A DNA stretch of 64,000 bases, from the NCBI RefSeq assembly GCF_014695575.1, contig NZ_JACJOO010000055.1, forward strand, positions 1 through 64,000, read 5' to 3'. Shown here piece after piece: positions 43,760 to 52,557 of the stretch (position 1 is the stretch's first letter; each line of letters begins with the position of its first letter). The position numbers and the translations under genes are program-made. Origin of the DNA: Leptolyngbya sp. FACHB-8. GTDB taxonomy: Bacteria; Cyanobacteriota; Cyanobacteriia; Elainellales; Elainellaceae. The notes below the pieces were generated by a model, which searched no databases, was not told the origin of the DNA, and was given only the letters and a program-made list of their open reading frames with translations.

Positions 43760-43970
43760 TAGCCATATTTTGTTGTCTAATTTTCAGGTTTATCATGGAG
43801 ATGAGGGGTAGTTAACCCTATAACGTCTCCTGGGGTGAGCGTCTCGGCTACTGCACATCAGTCGAGCCTGTCGCGAATACGTAGGAATTTCATAGCCAGG
43901 GGCCGCCGACCGACGCTTCACCACACGTTTCGGTCGCATTGAACGCACTGTCTCTTCACGGATCAAGTCT
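43760..43970 (+). ncRNA. Possible structured leader or small RNA
   Basis: About 200 nt without coding content, GC-richer than the sequence just upstream, with small stems (GGGGTAGTTAACCC; GCGTCTCGGC...GTCGAGCC; GGTCGC region). TTGTCT and TATCAT at about 43773-43799 could be a promoter. It might be a 5' leader of the following gene or an independent RNA; I cannot match it to a known family. Confidence 0.25.
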
Positions 43971-43982
43971 GTGCTACTGCCT

Positions 43983-44261
43983 ATGAACGCGTCCCGACGA
44001 GCCGGTTTTCAAATGGCCAACGATTGTTTTCGTAAAGCAGCTCACGCTCGTTGGCATCGACAACAAAGTAAACTTCATATTCTGCGATCGCAACTCGGTT
44101 TTCGCGAAGCGGAAAACACCCGTCCACTTGTATGCCAGGATTGCATTCACTACCACGGCATTGCCTATGGATGTGGGGAAAATCGAGCGATGCTCATCTG
44201 CGGCTTCTATCCTCTTGGTTGGGACGGAGACCTGTGCCCAGAATGGTGCGGCCCAGCCTAA
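43983..44261 (+). CDS. Small cysteine-rich hypothetical protein
   Basis: 92 residues. The basic N-terminal half (HARWHRQQSKLHILRSQLGFREAE) is followed by a Cys-rich module with five cysteines (CQDCIHYHGIAYG, CGENRAMLICGFYPLGW, then LCPEWCGP), which looks like a small metal-binding fold. I do not recognise a named family. A GTG at 43971 is an alternative start; neither has a strong ribosome binding site. Confidence 0.7.
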   Translation: MNASRRAGFQMANDCFRKAAHARWHRQQSKLHILRSQLGFREAENTRPLVCQDCIHYHGIAYGCGENRAMLICGFYPLGWDGDLCPEWCGPA

Positions 44262-44341
44262 AGAAGATTAGTTTAACTATGTTCTGGAGTATGAAACCAG
44301 GTTTCAAACCCAAGGCATACCCACCCAAACTCGTTATGAGC

Positions 44342-44378
44342 GCGTGTTTTTTGTGCGCGAAGCGCACGAAAAACACGC
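44342..44378. terminator. Hairpin after the Cys-rich gene
   Basis: GCGTGTTTTTTGTGCGC pairs with GCGCACGAAAAACACGC around GAA. Confidence 0.6.
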
Positions 44379-44484
44379 CCCAAATCAGGCATTACAGATT
44401 GATGTACAACGTACGTTAATCTGTAATGTTTTGTAAGTTACTGAAGATGGGAGAATAGAAGCAGTTTTGTCGAGAGCAAGGGTC

Positions 44485-45021
44485 ATGCTGAAACGAATTG
44501 CCGTTCTCCTGCTAGTCAGTTTGGTGGTTATCTTGCAGGGGTGTTCGGTCGGAACAACGTTGCAGAGCTATGCAGATAACTATGATGGATACGAGTTTTT
44601 GTATCCCAATGGTTGGGTAACAGTCAAAGTACCCGGTGGTCCCGATGTGGTGCTGCATGACCTGATTGAAGAAACAGAAAACGTGAGTGTCATCATTAAC
44701 CCCGTACCCGATGGCAAAACTCTGGAAGATCTGGGTACTCCCAGCGAAGTTGGGTATCGCTTACAGAAACAGGCGATCGCCCCTGCCGATTCTGGGCGGC
44801 AAGCAGAACTCATTAGTGCCGATCGCAAAGACGTTGACGGGAAAACTTATTACTTATTGGAGTACGAAGTCAAACTCCCGAATCAAATTCGACACAACCT
44901 TGCGAGTGTCATTGTGCGTCGGGGTCAGCTCTTCACCTTCAATCTCTCAACCACCCAGCGTCGATGGGAAAAAGTTCAAGACCAGTTTCGTAAGGTTGTA
45001 AATTCCTTCTCTGTTTACTAA
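44485..45021 (+). CDS. psbP: Photosystem II lipoprotein CyanoP (PsbP-like)
   Basis: 178 residues. A lipoprotein signal with lipobox LQGC (Cys about residue 21) precedes a PsbP domain: LQSYADNYDGYEFLYPNGWVTVKVPGGPDVVLHDLIEETENVSVIINPV, then KTLEDLGTPSEVGYRL and a C-terminal RRWEKVQDQFRKVVNSFSV. CyanoP sits at the lumenal side of photosystem II and acts in its assembly. The ATG at 44485 is chosen over an upstream TTG because it gives a normal signal peptide. Lnt, encoded in this window, would acylate it. Confidence 0.92.
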   Translation: MLKRIAVLLLVSLVVILQGCSVGTTLQSYADNYDGYEFLYPNGWVTVKVPGGPDVVLHDLIEETENVSVIINPVPDGKTLEDLGTPSEVGYRLQKQAIAPADSGRQAELISADRKDVDGKTYYLLEYEVKLPNQIRHNLASVIVRRGQLFTFNLSTTQRRWEKVQDQFRKVVNSFSVY

Positions 45022-45049
45022 CCACTGATAGCCATCTAGCTCTGAGTAA

Positions 45050-45090
45050 GAAGAGAGGGCAGGGTAAAATACCTGCCTTCTCTTTTTGCC
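45050..45090 (+). terminator. psbP terminator
   Basis: GAGAGGGCAGGG-TAAAATA-CCTGCCTTCTC followed by TTTTT. Confidence 0.85.
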
Positions 45091-45116
45091 CTAAACTAGG
45101 CGTCCCTAAACAAAAC

Positions 45117-45180
45117 AGGGCTTACGCATTCTTGTTATGTACTGTGTGCTTTCATCACACAACAAGAATGCGTAAGCCCT
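45117..45180. repeat. Palindrome related to family B ends
   Basis: AGGGCTTACGCATTCTTGTTATG... pairs along its whole 64 bp. GCTTACGCATT resembles the family B end GACTTACGCATT, but the rest of family B is missing. A further hairpin (TTTTTGCGTGCGC / GTACGCAAAAA) follows at about 45192-45222. Confidence 0.5.
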
Positions 45181-45324
45181 ATAAAACTCCGATTTTTGCG
45201 TGCGCTTAGTGTACGCAAAAATGGGCACTTCAGCTTATAGGATTGCTCAAAAACAAGGGTATTTTCTGTAAAGTACCTGCTCAGCCGGTACTTTAGATCA
45301 TCCAAGAAGAAATAAGTTTGCAGT

Positions 45325-45430
45325 TAAGGAGATTTTCAGCAATGAATTTACCCAGGATGTTGGTGCTTTGCCCGCAAAACGGGCAAAGCACCAACATCCT
45401 GGGTAAATTCTTAGGCAAAAACTCTCTAAG
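45325..45430. repeat. Family F palindromic unit
   Basis: 106 bp: TTAAGGAGATTTTCAGCAATG, a long stem AATTTACCCAGGATGTTGG... with loop near AAAA, and TTCTTAGGCAAAAACTCTCTAA. It is 80-90 percent similar by eye to the copy at 50991-51099. It overlaps the last 5 nt of the minus-strand kinase gene. Confidence 0.7.
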
Positions 45431-46523
45431 AGGGATACCGGCGAGAGTTGTACTCAGAGCCGAGCAGATCTTTCCGTTGTTTTTTTTGATGTTGGCGTAG
45501 TCGGGAGCGCCACTGCCGAATTTGTTCTGCAGTTCTTGAGAAGGGGGAATAGCTCGAAGAGGAGGAGTCTTCTTCTACACTGTCAGTCAACTGGCGTTTA
45601 GTTGTCATGCAATCCGCCAGGTTGTCCATGTAGGATTCCAGTTCGAGGGCTCGCTGGACTTGCTCAACCGTGTGGTAACGCTCGCTCACCGACACTTTCA
45701 GCATCTTGTCAAGGATGCGGGCCAGGAAATCACTAACATAGACTTCCTGTTCCCAGCGCAATTCGCCGGTCAAGGGGTCGTAGTCAAACTCCATGGGAGG
45801 CTTGCCTGTGAGGAGATAGAGGCAAGTGACACCGACCGCATAAATGTCGCTGGAGAAGGTGGGCCGCATTGCCAACTGCTCGGGTGGAGCAAAGCCCAGA
45901 GTACCCACAAATTGTGTGGTCATGCCGCCGCCTGTACGGTCATTTTCAACAATCTCTTCTTTAACAGCACCAAAGTCAATTAAAACGAGGCGACCGTCAT
46001 CATCGCAGCGAATGATGTTAGGGGGTTTGATATCCCGGTGAATAACCTGCTGCTTATGGACATAATCAAGAATCGGAAGAATCTCTCGTAGAAAGCGTTT
46101 AACGTAGCTTTCGGATTGAGGGCCGTTCTTTTTAATTTCCTTGGCTAGGGTGTTACCTGGTACATATTCCTGTACAAGGTAAAACTCTCCATCTACCTGA
46201 AAATAATCCAGCAAGCGTGGAATTTGGGCATGGCTACCCAGTTGGCTGAGAATTTTTGCTTCTCGCTCAAATCGTTCGCAGGCTCGCTTGATGGCAACAT
46301 CGTTGTTTACCTTGGGGCACAACTGTTTGATAACGCAATAGGGATTTCCAGGAAGTAGCATATCCTGGGCCAGGAACGTTACCCCAAAGCCCCCTCTTCC
46401 TAAGGCTTTAATGACTTGGTAGCGATCGCGAAACCGTTGTTCTGTACCGCAAGCTCCGTTCAAGTCCGTAGATCCCTGGGGATTGGAGCGACGAGAGTTC
46501 AGTATGGCTGTAGAAAAATCCAT
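45426..46523 (-). CDS. Serine/threonine protein kinase
   Basis: About 365 residues. The kinase domain carries the glycine loop LGRGGFGVTFLAQD, VIKQL with the ATP-binding Lys, the catalytic loop HRDIKPPNII, the metal-binding DFGAVKE and GTLGFAPPEQ with the activation segment. A C-terminal region of about 80 residues is Ser-rich then basic, with no sensor domain or membrane segment. The frame is open to 46601; I prefer the ATG at 46523 (MDFSTAIL), with GAGG close upstream. The start remains uncertain. Confidence 0.88.
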   Translation of the reverse strand: MDFSTAILNSRRSNPQGSTDLNGACGTEQRFRDRYQVIKALGRGGFGVTFLAQDMLLPGNPYCVIKQLCPKVNNDVAIKRACERFEREAKILSQLGSHAQIPRLLDYFQVDGEFYLVQEYVPGNTLAKEIKKNGPQSESYVKRFLREILPILDYVHKQQVIHRDIKPPNIIRCDDDGRLVLIDFGAVKEEIVENDRTGGGMTTQFVGTLGFAPPEQLAMRPTFSSDIYAVGVTCLYLLTGKPPMEFDYDPLTGELRWEQEVYVSDFLARILDKMLKVSVSERYHTVEQVQRALELESYMDNLADCMTTKRQLTDSVEEDSSSSSYSPFSRTAEQIRQWRSRLRQHQKKQRKDLLGSEYNSRRYPS

Positions 46524-46701
46524 AGACCTCGCAGGGGTAGCAGACCTGGACAGAGTAGCTTTGATTGTAGAAATTTTAGAACGAAACTTAATGAATGCCA
46601 AAGAATCAGGGAAAATCTTCGGAAAAGCTTACAGAGAAGCCGCTACCATCCCCATTAGACAAAGATTAACAGAAGCTATAGAGAGCTTAGAAATCTCATG
46701 A
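46504..46701 (+). CDS. Candidate small helical protein
   Basis: 65 residues from ATG 46504: MAVEKSIDLAGVADLDRVAL, then EILERNLMNAKESGKIFGKAYREAATIPIRQRLTEAIESLEIS. The composition and amphipathic helices look like a real small protein. It overlaps the 5' end of the divergent kinase gene by about 20 bp if the kinase starts at 46523. GAGAG lies 7 nt upstream. No family recognised. Confidence 0.4.
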   Translation: MAVEKSIDLAGVADLDRVALIVEILERNLMNAKESGKIFGKAYREAATIPIRQRLTEAIESLEIS

Positions 46702-46876
46702 GCTAGCTGCACAAAGACTTTAAGGAAATAAAGGGTTTATAAAGATTGTCACAAATTCCCGGGGTAGATACTTCCGTAAATCTGGTGAAATCAGGGATAG
46801 AAGCGGCACTCAGGGACTGAGGAAGACCTATGAGGCCTAACTAAGGGTTACGCACTCCTACGGAAAATCCTGGATT

Positions 46877-47485
46877 CTACGGACACTTCGGCCAGAAATC
46901 CACAGCATCATACCCCAATTCCTCTAGCATTTCCCGAAGCAGTGGCAGACTGAGGCCGATGACATTGGTATGGCACCCGACCAATTTCTCGACAAACAGT
47001 CCCCCCTTGCCTTCCAAGGCAAAGCACCCAGCACAGCTTAAGGGTTCCCCTGTAGCGACGTAGGCTGCAATTTGGCGATCGCTCACCTCTGCAAAGTGAA
47101 CCTCGGTCATCCGGTAGCGAACCAAGGTTTGCGAGTTGTCCGTATCTACCAACGCATGCCCTGTATAAAGTTGACCCATCTGGCCCCGCATTTGTTTCCA
47201 TCGGGCGATCGCTTCCTCTGCATCCGCAGGCTTGCCATGAATTTCTCCATCGATCGCCAGTACAGAGTCGCAGCCCAACACCAGCGCTTTAGAAAACTGC
47301 TGAGCTACTACTTCTGCCTTACCCAGAGCCAACTGCTGTACCAGCTCTACAGGGTTGCTGCTTTGAATTTGGCTTTCATCAAAATCACTGGCCTGAACTG
47401 TGGGTTCGATACCTGCCGTTTGTAAGAGGCGACGACGGGCTGGAGAAGCGGATGCTAATACAAACAAAGGAGCCTGGGAAGTCAT
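46877..47485 (-). CDS. maf: Maf-like nucleotide pyrophosphatase
   Basis: 202 residues from ATG 47485. Maf proteins hydrolyse non-canonical or modified nucleoside triphosphates, or limit septation. [17 protein letters not shown] at the N-terminus, the SDFDES segment, [26 protein letters not shown] and [37 protein letters not shown] are family motifs. The frame is open to 47554, but homologues begin close to [12 protein letters not shown]. Confidence 0.92.
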   Translation of the reverse strand: MTSQAPLFVLASASPARRRLLQTAGIEPTVQASDFDESQIQSSNPVELVQQLALGKAEVVAQQFSKALVLGCDSVLAIDGEIHGKPADAEEAIARWKQMRGQMGQLYTGHALVDTDNSQTLVRYRMTEVHFAEVSDRQIAAYVATGEPLSCAGCFALEGKGGLFVEKLVGCHTNVIGLSLPLLREMLEELGYDAVDFWPKCP

Positions 47486-47588
47486 GGCAGCAGTTGTGAG
47501 GATAGTTGCGTGCATTCCAACGCTGAGATTAACAGAAGTGGGGACGATCGCCAATTCGGCCGAATTTTTCCTCTTAGCCTAATATTTA

Positions 47589-47710
47589 ACCTGAGTTCGG
47601 GTTAAGGGCGTTTTCGAGTGCCGCGCAACGCGCGGCACTCGAAAACGCTTATTTTGGCGTGCGTTTTGCGCACGCCAAAATAAGCACTTCAGCTTATCCC
47701 GAACTGAAGT
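47589..47710. mobile_element. Family A unit, 122 bp
   Basis: Ends ACCTGAGTTCGGG and CCCGAACTGAAGT. Hairpin a GGGCGTTTTCGAGTGCCGCGC has an AAC loop, and hairpin b is built on TTATTTTGGCGTGCG. The flanks TATTTA and TAACTA match at 4 of 6 positions, possibly an eroded duplication. It lies between the maf and secA genes. Confidence 0.8.
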
Positions 47711-47744
47711 TAACTAAAGTGACAAAGGCTATAGAAATCCAATA

Positions 47745-47780
47745 AAAAGCAGGAGTGACAAAGGCACTCCTGCTTTTTGT
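47745..47780. terminator. secA terminator
   Basis: AGCAGGAGTG-ACAAAGG-CACTCCTGCT with T or A runs on both sides, 15 nt beyond the end of secA. Confidence 0.85.
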
Positions 47781-47794
47781 ATTTGAGCCTCAGT

Positions 47795-50590
47795 TTAGAC
47801 TGATTCCGTTGCCTGAACCTGAACAGCAGGTTGGGGCTGGGGTTGGAACTGGAACAGAGAGTAAACCACGTTCCGACGGATATCCGTCATCATGTTCAAG
47901 AACAACTCGTAACCTTCGCTCTTGTACTCAATGAGTGGGTCTTTCTGGCCGTAACCCCGCAGGCCAACTGACTCTCGCAGAGCATCCATTTGTTGCAGGT
48001 GTTCCCGCCACAGGGTGTCGATTTGTTGAAGGATGAAGAATCGCTCAGCATCCCGCATCAGGCCGGGTTTGATGGTGTCTACCTGGGCCTCCTTAAGGTC
48101 ATAGGCGATGCGTACCTGCTCATGGAGGAAGGTCTTGATTTCGCCGGGAGAGAGGTCTTCCAACTGGGAGGATTCTAGATCCGCCAGTAGATAAACAAAC
48201 TCTTTAACCTTGCCCACCATCTTGTCCAGTTCCCACTCTTCGGGTGGTAGGTCGGGGTTGACGTAGGCGTTGACGATGTCATCCATGGTCAACTCGGCAT
48301 ACTTCACCACCTGTTCCTTCAGGTCTTGACCTTCTAGAACCCGGCGACGCTCAGCGTAGATAGCACGACGCTGGTTGTTCATCACCTCGTCATACTCAAA
48401 CACCTGTTTCCGGATGTCGTAGTAGTGGGTTTCCACTTTCTTCTGAGCCCCTTCCAGGGAGCGGGTAAGGATACCCGATTCAATCGGCATATCTTCTTCA
48501 ACGCGGAAGGCGTTCATCAAGCCGGCAACGCGATCGCCCCCGAAGATCCGCAGCAGGTTATCTTGCAAGCTCAGGAAGAATCGGGTAGAACCGGGGTCGC
48601 CCTGGCGACCCGCACGGCCCCGCAATTGGTTATCAATCCGGCGAGACTCGTGACGCTCTGTACCAATGACATGCAGACCACCCAGAGTTACGACTTCTTC
48701 GTGTTCCCGTTTGGTGTACTGCTCGTATTCGTACTTGATCAGGTTGTAGGCTTCTCGTAACTGCAGGATGACCTGGTCGTTAATCGGGGCTTTTTCAGAA
48801 GCCGTCGCCACCATATCTTCCGCTTTCAGTTCAGGAATAGACTGTTCGCCATACTGCTGCACCGCGAAATCTACCGCTTCCTTCAACATCTTCTCCGCTT
48901 CGGCTGTCAGTTGGGCGGGATAGATTTGTGGCGATGCCTTCCAGGTTTTGACCTTTTTGGGGCCGTTGGCAAAGCCCTGCCCACCACTACGGCGAGCATT
49001 TCCCGACATAGGACGAACGACACCGAACCCGTCGTCTTCTGGTTGCACAATACGGGGCATGAAGTATTCCCGTACTTTAAGACGAGCCATGTACTCGGCG
49101 TTACCCCCAAGGATAATGTCGGTTCCCCGGCCTGCCATGTTGGTGGCAATGGTTACAGCCCCCTTACGGCCTGCCTGAGCGATAATCTCAGATTCTCGCT
49201 CTACGTTCTCTGGCTTTGCGTTCAGCAGGTTGTGGGGCACCTGTAATTGGGACAGCAGGTTGGAGAGAACTTCAGACTTCTCCACACTGGTTGTTCCTAC
49301 CAGTACTGGGCGGCCCATTTCGTGCATCTCAGCACACTCCTGGGCGACGGCTTTCCATTTCGCTTCTTCCGTCTTGTAAACCACATCCGACAAATCTTGC
49401 CGCACGTTAGTGCGGTTAGTGGGGATGATAGTGACTTCCAGGTTGTAGATCTTTTCGAATTCCGCCTCTTCTGTCTTAGCGGTACCGGTCATCCCCGCCA
49501 GTTTTGGATAGATTCGGAAGAAGTTCTGGTAGGTGATCGTCGCCATAGTCTGAGTCTCTGGCTGAATCTCTACATGCTCTTTGGCTTCCACAGCCTGGTG
49601 TAGACCATCACTCCAGCGACGACCCGGCATAACCCGTCCGGTAAATTCGTCCACGATCACCACTTCGCCATCTCGAACGATGTAGTTTACGTCCTTGATG
49701 AACAGTTCTTTGCCCTTAATGGCGCTAAAGATGTAGTGCGCCCAGGGATCGGCAGGGTCAAACAGGTCCTTCACGCCCAGCAATTGCTCAGCGCGGATGA
49801 AACCTTCGTCTGTCAGCAGTACGTTGCGCTGCTTCTCATCGACTTCGTAGTGCTCTTCGTTGTTGAGTTGAGCAGCGACTTCAGCGGCTCGCAGGTATTT
49901 CTCGCTGGGGCGATCGACCTGACCCGAAATGATCAGCGGTGTCCGGGCCTCATCAATGAGTACAGAGTCTACTTCGTCGATGACACAGTAGTTAAAGGGG
50001 CGCTGCACCACCTCGTCCATCGTGGTGGCCATGTTGTCGCGCAGGTAGTCAAACCCTAACTCGCTGTTGGTGGCGTAAGTGATGTCGCAGCCGTAGTTAC
50101 GACGGCGATCGGGGGGCGACATGGATTGCTGGATCAAACCAACCGTCAGGCCAAGAAAACGGTGCACCTGTCCCATCCACTCGGCGTCCCGGCGGGCCAG
50201 GTAGTCGTTCACAGTCACAACGTGAACGCCTTTTCCGGAGAGTGCGTTCAGGTAAGCCGGTAAAGTCGATACCAGGGTTTTACCTTCCCCAGTTTTCATT
50301 TCAGCGATTTGGCCATCATGAAGGACCATACCGCCGAGGAGCTGTACATCGAAGTGGCGCAGGCCCAGTACCCGACGCCCCGCTTCTCGAACAACTGCAA
50401 AAGCTTCAGGCAGCAGGTCATCCAGGGTTTCGCCTTTTTCAAGCCGCTGTTTGAACTCTGCGGTTTTGCCTCGTAATTCTTCGTCCGACAGTGCTTGCAT
50501 GTCGGGTTCGAGGGAGTTCACCAACGCGATATCCGGTTGATATTTCTTGAGCTTGCGGGCGTTGGGATCACCTAACAGAGTTTTCAACAT
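47795..50590 (-). CDS. secA: Protein translocase ATPase SecA
   Basis: 931 residues. SecA drives preproteins through SecYEG using ATP. Walker A MKTGEGKT (about 98-105), the DEAD-type [17 protein letters not shown] (about 206-222), NMAGRGTDI and [25 protein letters not shown] of the second ATPase domain are present. The C-terminal zinc-binding motif is missing, the protein ending [12 protein letters not shown], which is normal for cyanobacteria. The reading frame extends upstream, but [10 protein letters not shown] at 50590 is the conserved start. Confidence 0.97.
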   Translation of the reverse strand: MLKTLLGDPNARKLKKYQPDIALVNSLEPDMQALSDEELRGKTAEFKQRLEKGETLDDLLPEAFAVVREAGRRVLGLRHFDVQLLGGMVLHDGQIAEMKTGEGKTLVSTLPAYLNALSGKGVHVVTVNDYLARRDAEWMGQVHRFLGLTVGLIQQSMSPPDRRRNYGCDITYATNSELGFDYLRDNMATTMDEVVQRPFNYCVIDEVDSVLIDEARTPLIISGQVDRPSEKYLRAAEVAAQLNNEEHYEVDEKQRNVLLTDEGFIRAEQLLGVKDLFDPADPWAHYIFSAIKGKELFIKDVNYIVRDGEVVIVDEFTGRVMPGRRWSDGLHQAVEAKEHVEIQPETQTMATITYQNFFRIYPKLAGMTGTAKTEEAEFEKIYNLEVTIIPTNRTNVRQDLSDVVYKTEEAKWKAVAQECAEMHEMGRPVLVGTTSVEKSEVLSNLLSQLQVPHNLLNAKPENVERESEIIAQAGRKGAVTIATNMAGRGTDIILGGNAEYMARLKVREYFMPRIVQPEDDGFGVVRPMSGNARRSGGQGFANGPKKVKTWKASPQIYPAQLTAEAEKMLKEAVDFAVQQYGEQSIPELKAEDMVATASEKAPINDQVILQLREAYNLIKYEYEQYTKREHEEVVTLGGLHVIGTERHESRRIDNQLRGRAGRQGDPGSTRFFLSLQDNLLRIFGGDRVAGLMNAFRVEEDMPIESGILTRSLEGAQKKVETHYYDIRKQVFEYDEVMNNQRRAIYAERRRVLEGQDLKEQVVKYAELTMDDIVNAYVNPDLPPEEWELDKMVGKVKEFVYLLADLESSQLEDLSPGEIKTFLHEQVRIAYDLKEAQVDTIKPGLMRDAERFFILQQIDTLWREHLQQMDALRESVGLRGYGQKDPLIEYKSEGYELFLNMMTDIRRNVVYSLFQFQPQPQPAVQVQATESV

Positions 50591-50990
50591 AGCAAAGCAA
50601 AAGTGTAAAGTATGCTGCGTTTGATGGGGATTGGAGCGGAGGGCAAAGGGTCTAGTCGACCCTCCGGCAGTAGCCTGAAACTGCTGAAACCGCTTGCGAA
50701 CGATTCCTGTGGAGACGGCGAAGCCGATCGCCAGAACAGTTATAGCCACGTAGATTCATCCTACCACCTGGCCACAAAACCGGAATTGCGGATGCCCGCA
50801 CCTGTCACGAGCATAACTTATCGTTACCGATTGGGTTAAAGGGAGAGGGGAATGAAGCATACCCTCTCTTTTTAACCCAACCGGTAATAGCTCAATCAGG
50901 AAAGTTAGGAGAAAGTTAGGAGGTAGAGGAAAGATCCCGGTTCAAGCGTGCTCTTCCTTATATAGGTGGCTTGTGTAAGCCGTGTTAATT
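50591..50990. other. secA upstream region
   Basis: No gene is supported. An inverted repeat (TACCGATTGGGTTAAAGGGAGAGG / CCTCTCTTTTTAACCCAACCGGTA) lies at about 50824-50888. It must also contain the secA promoter. Confidence 0.45.
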
Positions 50991-51099
50991 CTAAGGAGAT
51001 TTCCAGTAATGAAATTACCCCCAGAATGTTGGTGCCTTGCCCGCTTCGCGGGCAAAGCACCAACATTCTGGGTAAATTCTTATGCAGAAACCTCCTAAG
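50991..51099. repeat. Family F palindromic unit
   Basis: 109 bp: CTAAGGAGATTTCCAGTAATG, stem ACCCCCAGAATGTTGGTGCC... with a TTCG-like loop at GCTTCGC, then TTCTTATGCAGAAACCTCCTAAG. Compare 45325-45430 (same stem family) and 8200-8306 (same ends, different stem). Confidence 0.7.
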
Positions 51100-51168
51100 T
51101 TCGGGGTAAGGACTGCTTTAATAGCGGCACATTACGTGACTATCAAAGTAGTCCTGACTCTGAACTGG

Positions 51169-51873
51169 CTATTTGAACAAGGGAGCGATCCACGCGATCG
51201 CCAGACTCAGCAGAATACTTATTTCTGCCACCTTGTAGGCTGTGAGGGTTTGAACCCAGAGGGCGATCGCATCCAAACTCCAGGTTTTGTGGCTTTGGAG
51301 GATTTGGGGCCACCAGTGGCGAGGATGATCTTGGGGACGGAAGCGCCAGTCCCAGATGGATAGGAGCAAGGGCCGACCACCAATTTTGGCACTCATGAGC
51401 AGGTGCAGCGCCAGCGCCATAACCAGACCGACCCAGGCCGTTAAATGGGCATAGTACCAAGCGTGGGTGAGTTCTCCCTGAGGTAACCAGGTAGAATCCA
51501 TCATCTTTCCGGTGAACAAGGCTGTCGTGAGGGCCAGTAGCATGAGGCTATTGGTGGCCCGGTGTAGGGTGTACCACCAGATAGGCTGACCGATCTGTTG
51601 CAGGTGATCGGCTGTGTTGGTTTGTAGTAGGCGGTTCTGACCGCGTCGCAAGGCGTAAATAGTTAGCGCAGGAAAGAGCAACAACGTCCACAGCCCGAAG
51701 GTGCCATGAATACCTTCAACGGCTCGCCATAGGGGAAGCGGCAAGCCACCCCAACGATTGTCATAGGTCGTGTAAGTCCAGTAGGCCGTGAGGATGGCAG
51801 CGATCGCACACCCCCCGGTTAGACCATGCAGCAACCGAAGTAATAGGGGTTGGTAAGGACGGGAGGCAGGCAT
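51169..51873 (-). CDS. Cytochrome b561-like four-helix membrane protein
   Basis: 234 residues with four to five hydrophobic helices (about 13-32, 55-72, 105-120, 140-160, 210-230). His residues sit in or near helices (LLHGLTGG, EGIHGTFG, LHRATNSL, ALHLLMS), as expected for a b-type di-heme membrane cytochrome of the cytochrome b/b6 domain group. It probably passes electrons across the membrane; the partner is unknown. A 21-bp direct duplication abuts its start codon. Confidence 0.75.
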   Translation of the reverse strand: MPASRPYQPLLLRLLHGLTGGCAIAAILTAYWTYTTYDNRWGGLPLPLWRAVEGIHGTFGLWTLLLFPALTIYALRRGQNRLLQTNTADHLQQIGQPIWWYTLHRATNSLMLLALTTALFTGKMMDSTWLPQGELTHAWYYAHLTAWVGLVMALALHLLMSAKIGGRPLLLSIWDWRFRPQDHPRHWWPQILQSHKTWSLDAIALWVQTLTAYKVAEISILLSLAIAWIAPLFK

Positions 51874-51913
51874 AGTTTGGCGATACGGGAGGATAGTTTG
51901 GCGATACGGGAGG
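51872..51913. repeat. 21-bp tandem duplication at a start codon
   Basis: ATAGTTTGGCGATACGGGAG(G) occurs twice without a gap. The first copy includes two bases of the start codon of the minus-strand b561-like gene, so the translation initiation region has been duplicated. Confidence 0.85.
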
Positions 51914-52557
51914 GAAGTTGGGAGTTTAACAGCAAAAGCTAGAACCGATAGAGTGCTCAGAGGCAGTCGCGCTCAAGGGCAATCGCCACAAAAGCCCTAC
52001 CGGAATATCTGGAGCGTCGAACCAGAAATGGCTACAACGATGTTCCTGGTCTTACCCAATAAATTGTTTATGACCTTAGTGAAATATCTATGAAAAATTG
52101 GATGATTGTAGAAAATTTTCTTGGAAGAAGTTTTAGAAAGCTTTGACTTTGTAACTGAAAGTACGAAGGAAATTAGGGGGGTACCTGGTAAATTAAGAAA
52201 AATTTGTAGTGGGAAACTGCAATGCTTTGCTAGACAGGCATCGTATCCTTTTGATCCAAATCTTCACAGCTGTTCTGTGGCTGATACGGGCTGTTGAAGC
52301 ATTTATTTCACCCTTTGGATGGGTTTCAAAGATGTATTTGAAGGTTGAAATATATAGCTACACAACAGAGTTCGGTTGCATCTTTAATATTGGTTTTCTT
52401 CATTCGCCGGGCCACCCTTCTGTAGAGCCCGGTTAATGTTAAGTCCCTAACGTTTTGAGCGAGTTACCTGTAGGTCTCAGGCATTTCATAGGGATTTCAC
52501 GCTTCCTTGGCATGCTGTAAAACTGTCTACCCCTTTCCGTTGAGAAGCACTCTGCAT
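51914..52557. other. Gene-free region upstream of rfbG
   Basis: About 640 bp between divergent genes, AT-rich from 52050 to 52400. I see no gene, long palindrome or known RNA. Promoters for both flanking genes must be here. Confidence 0.4.
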
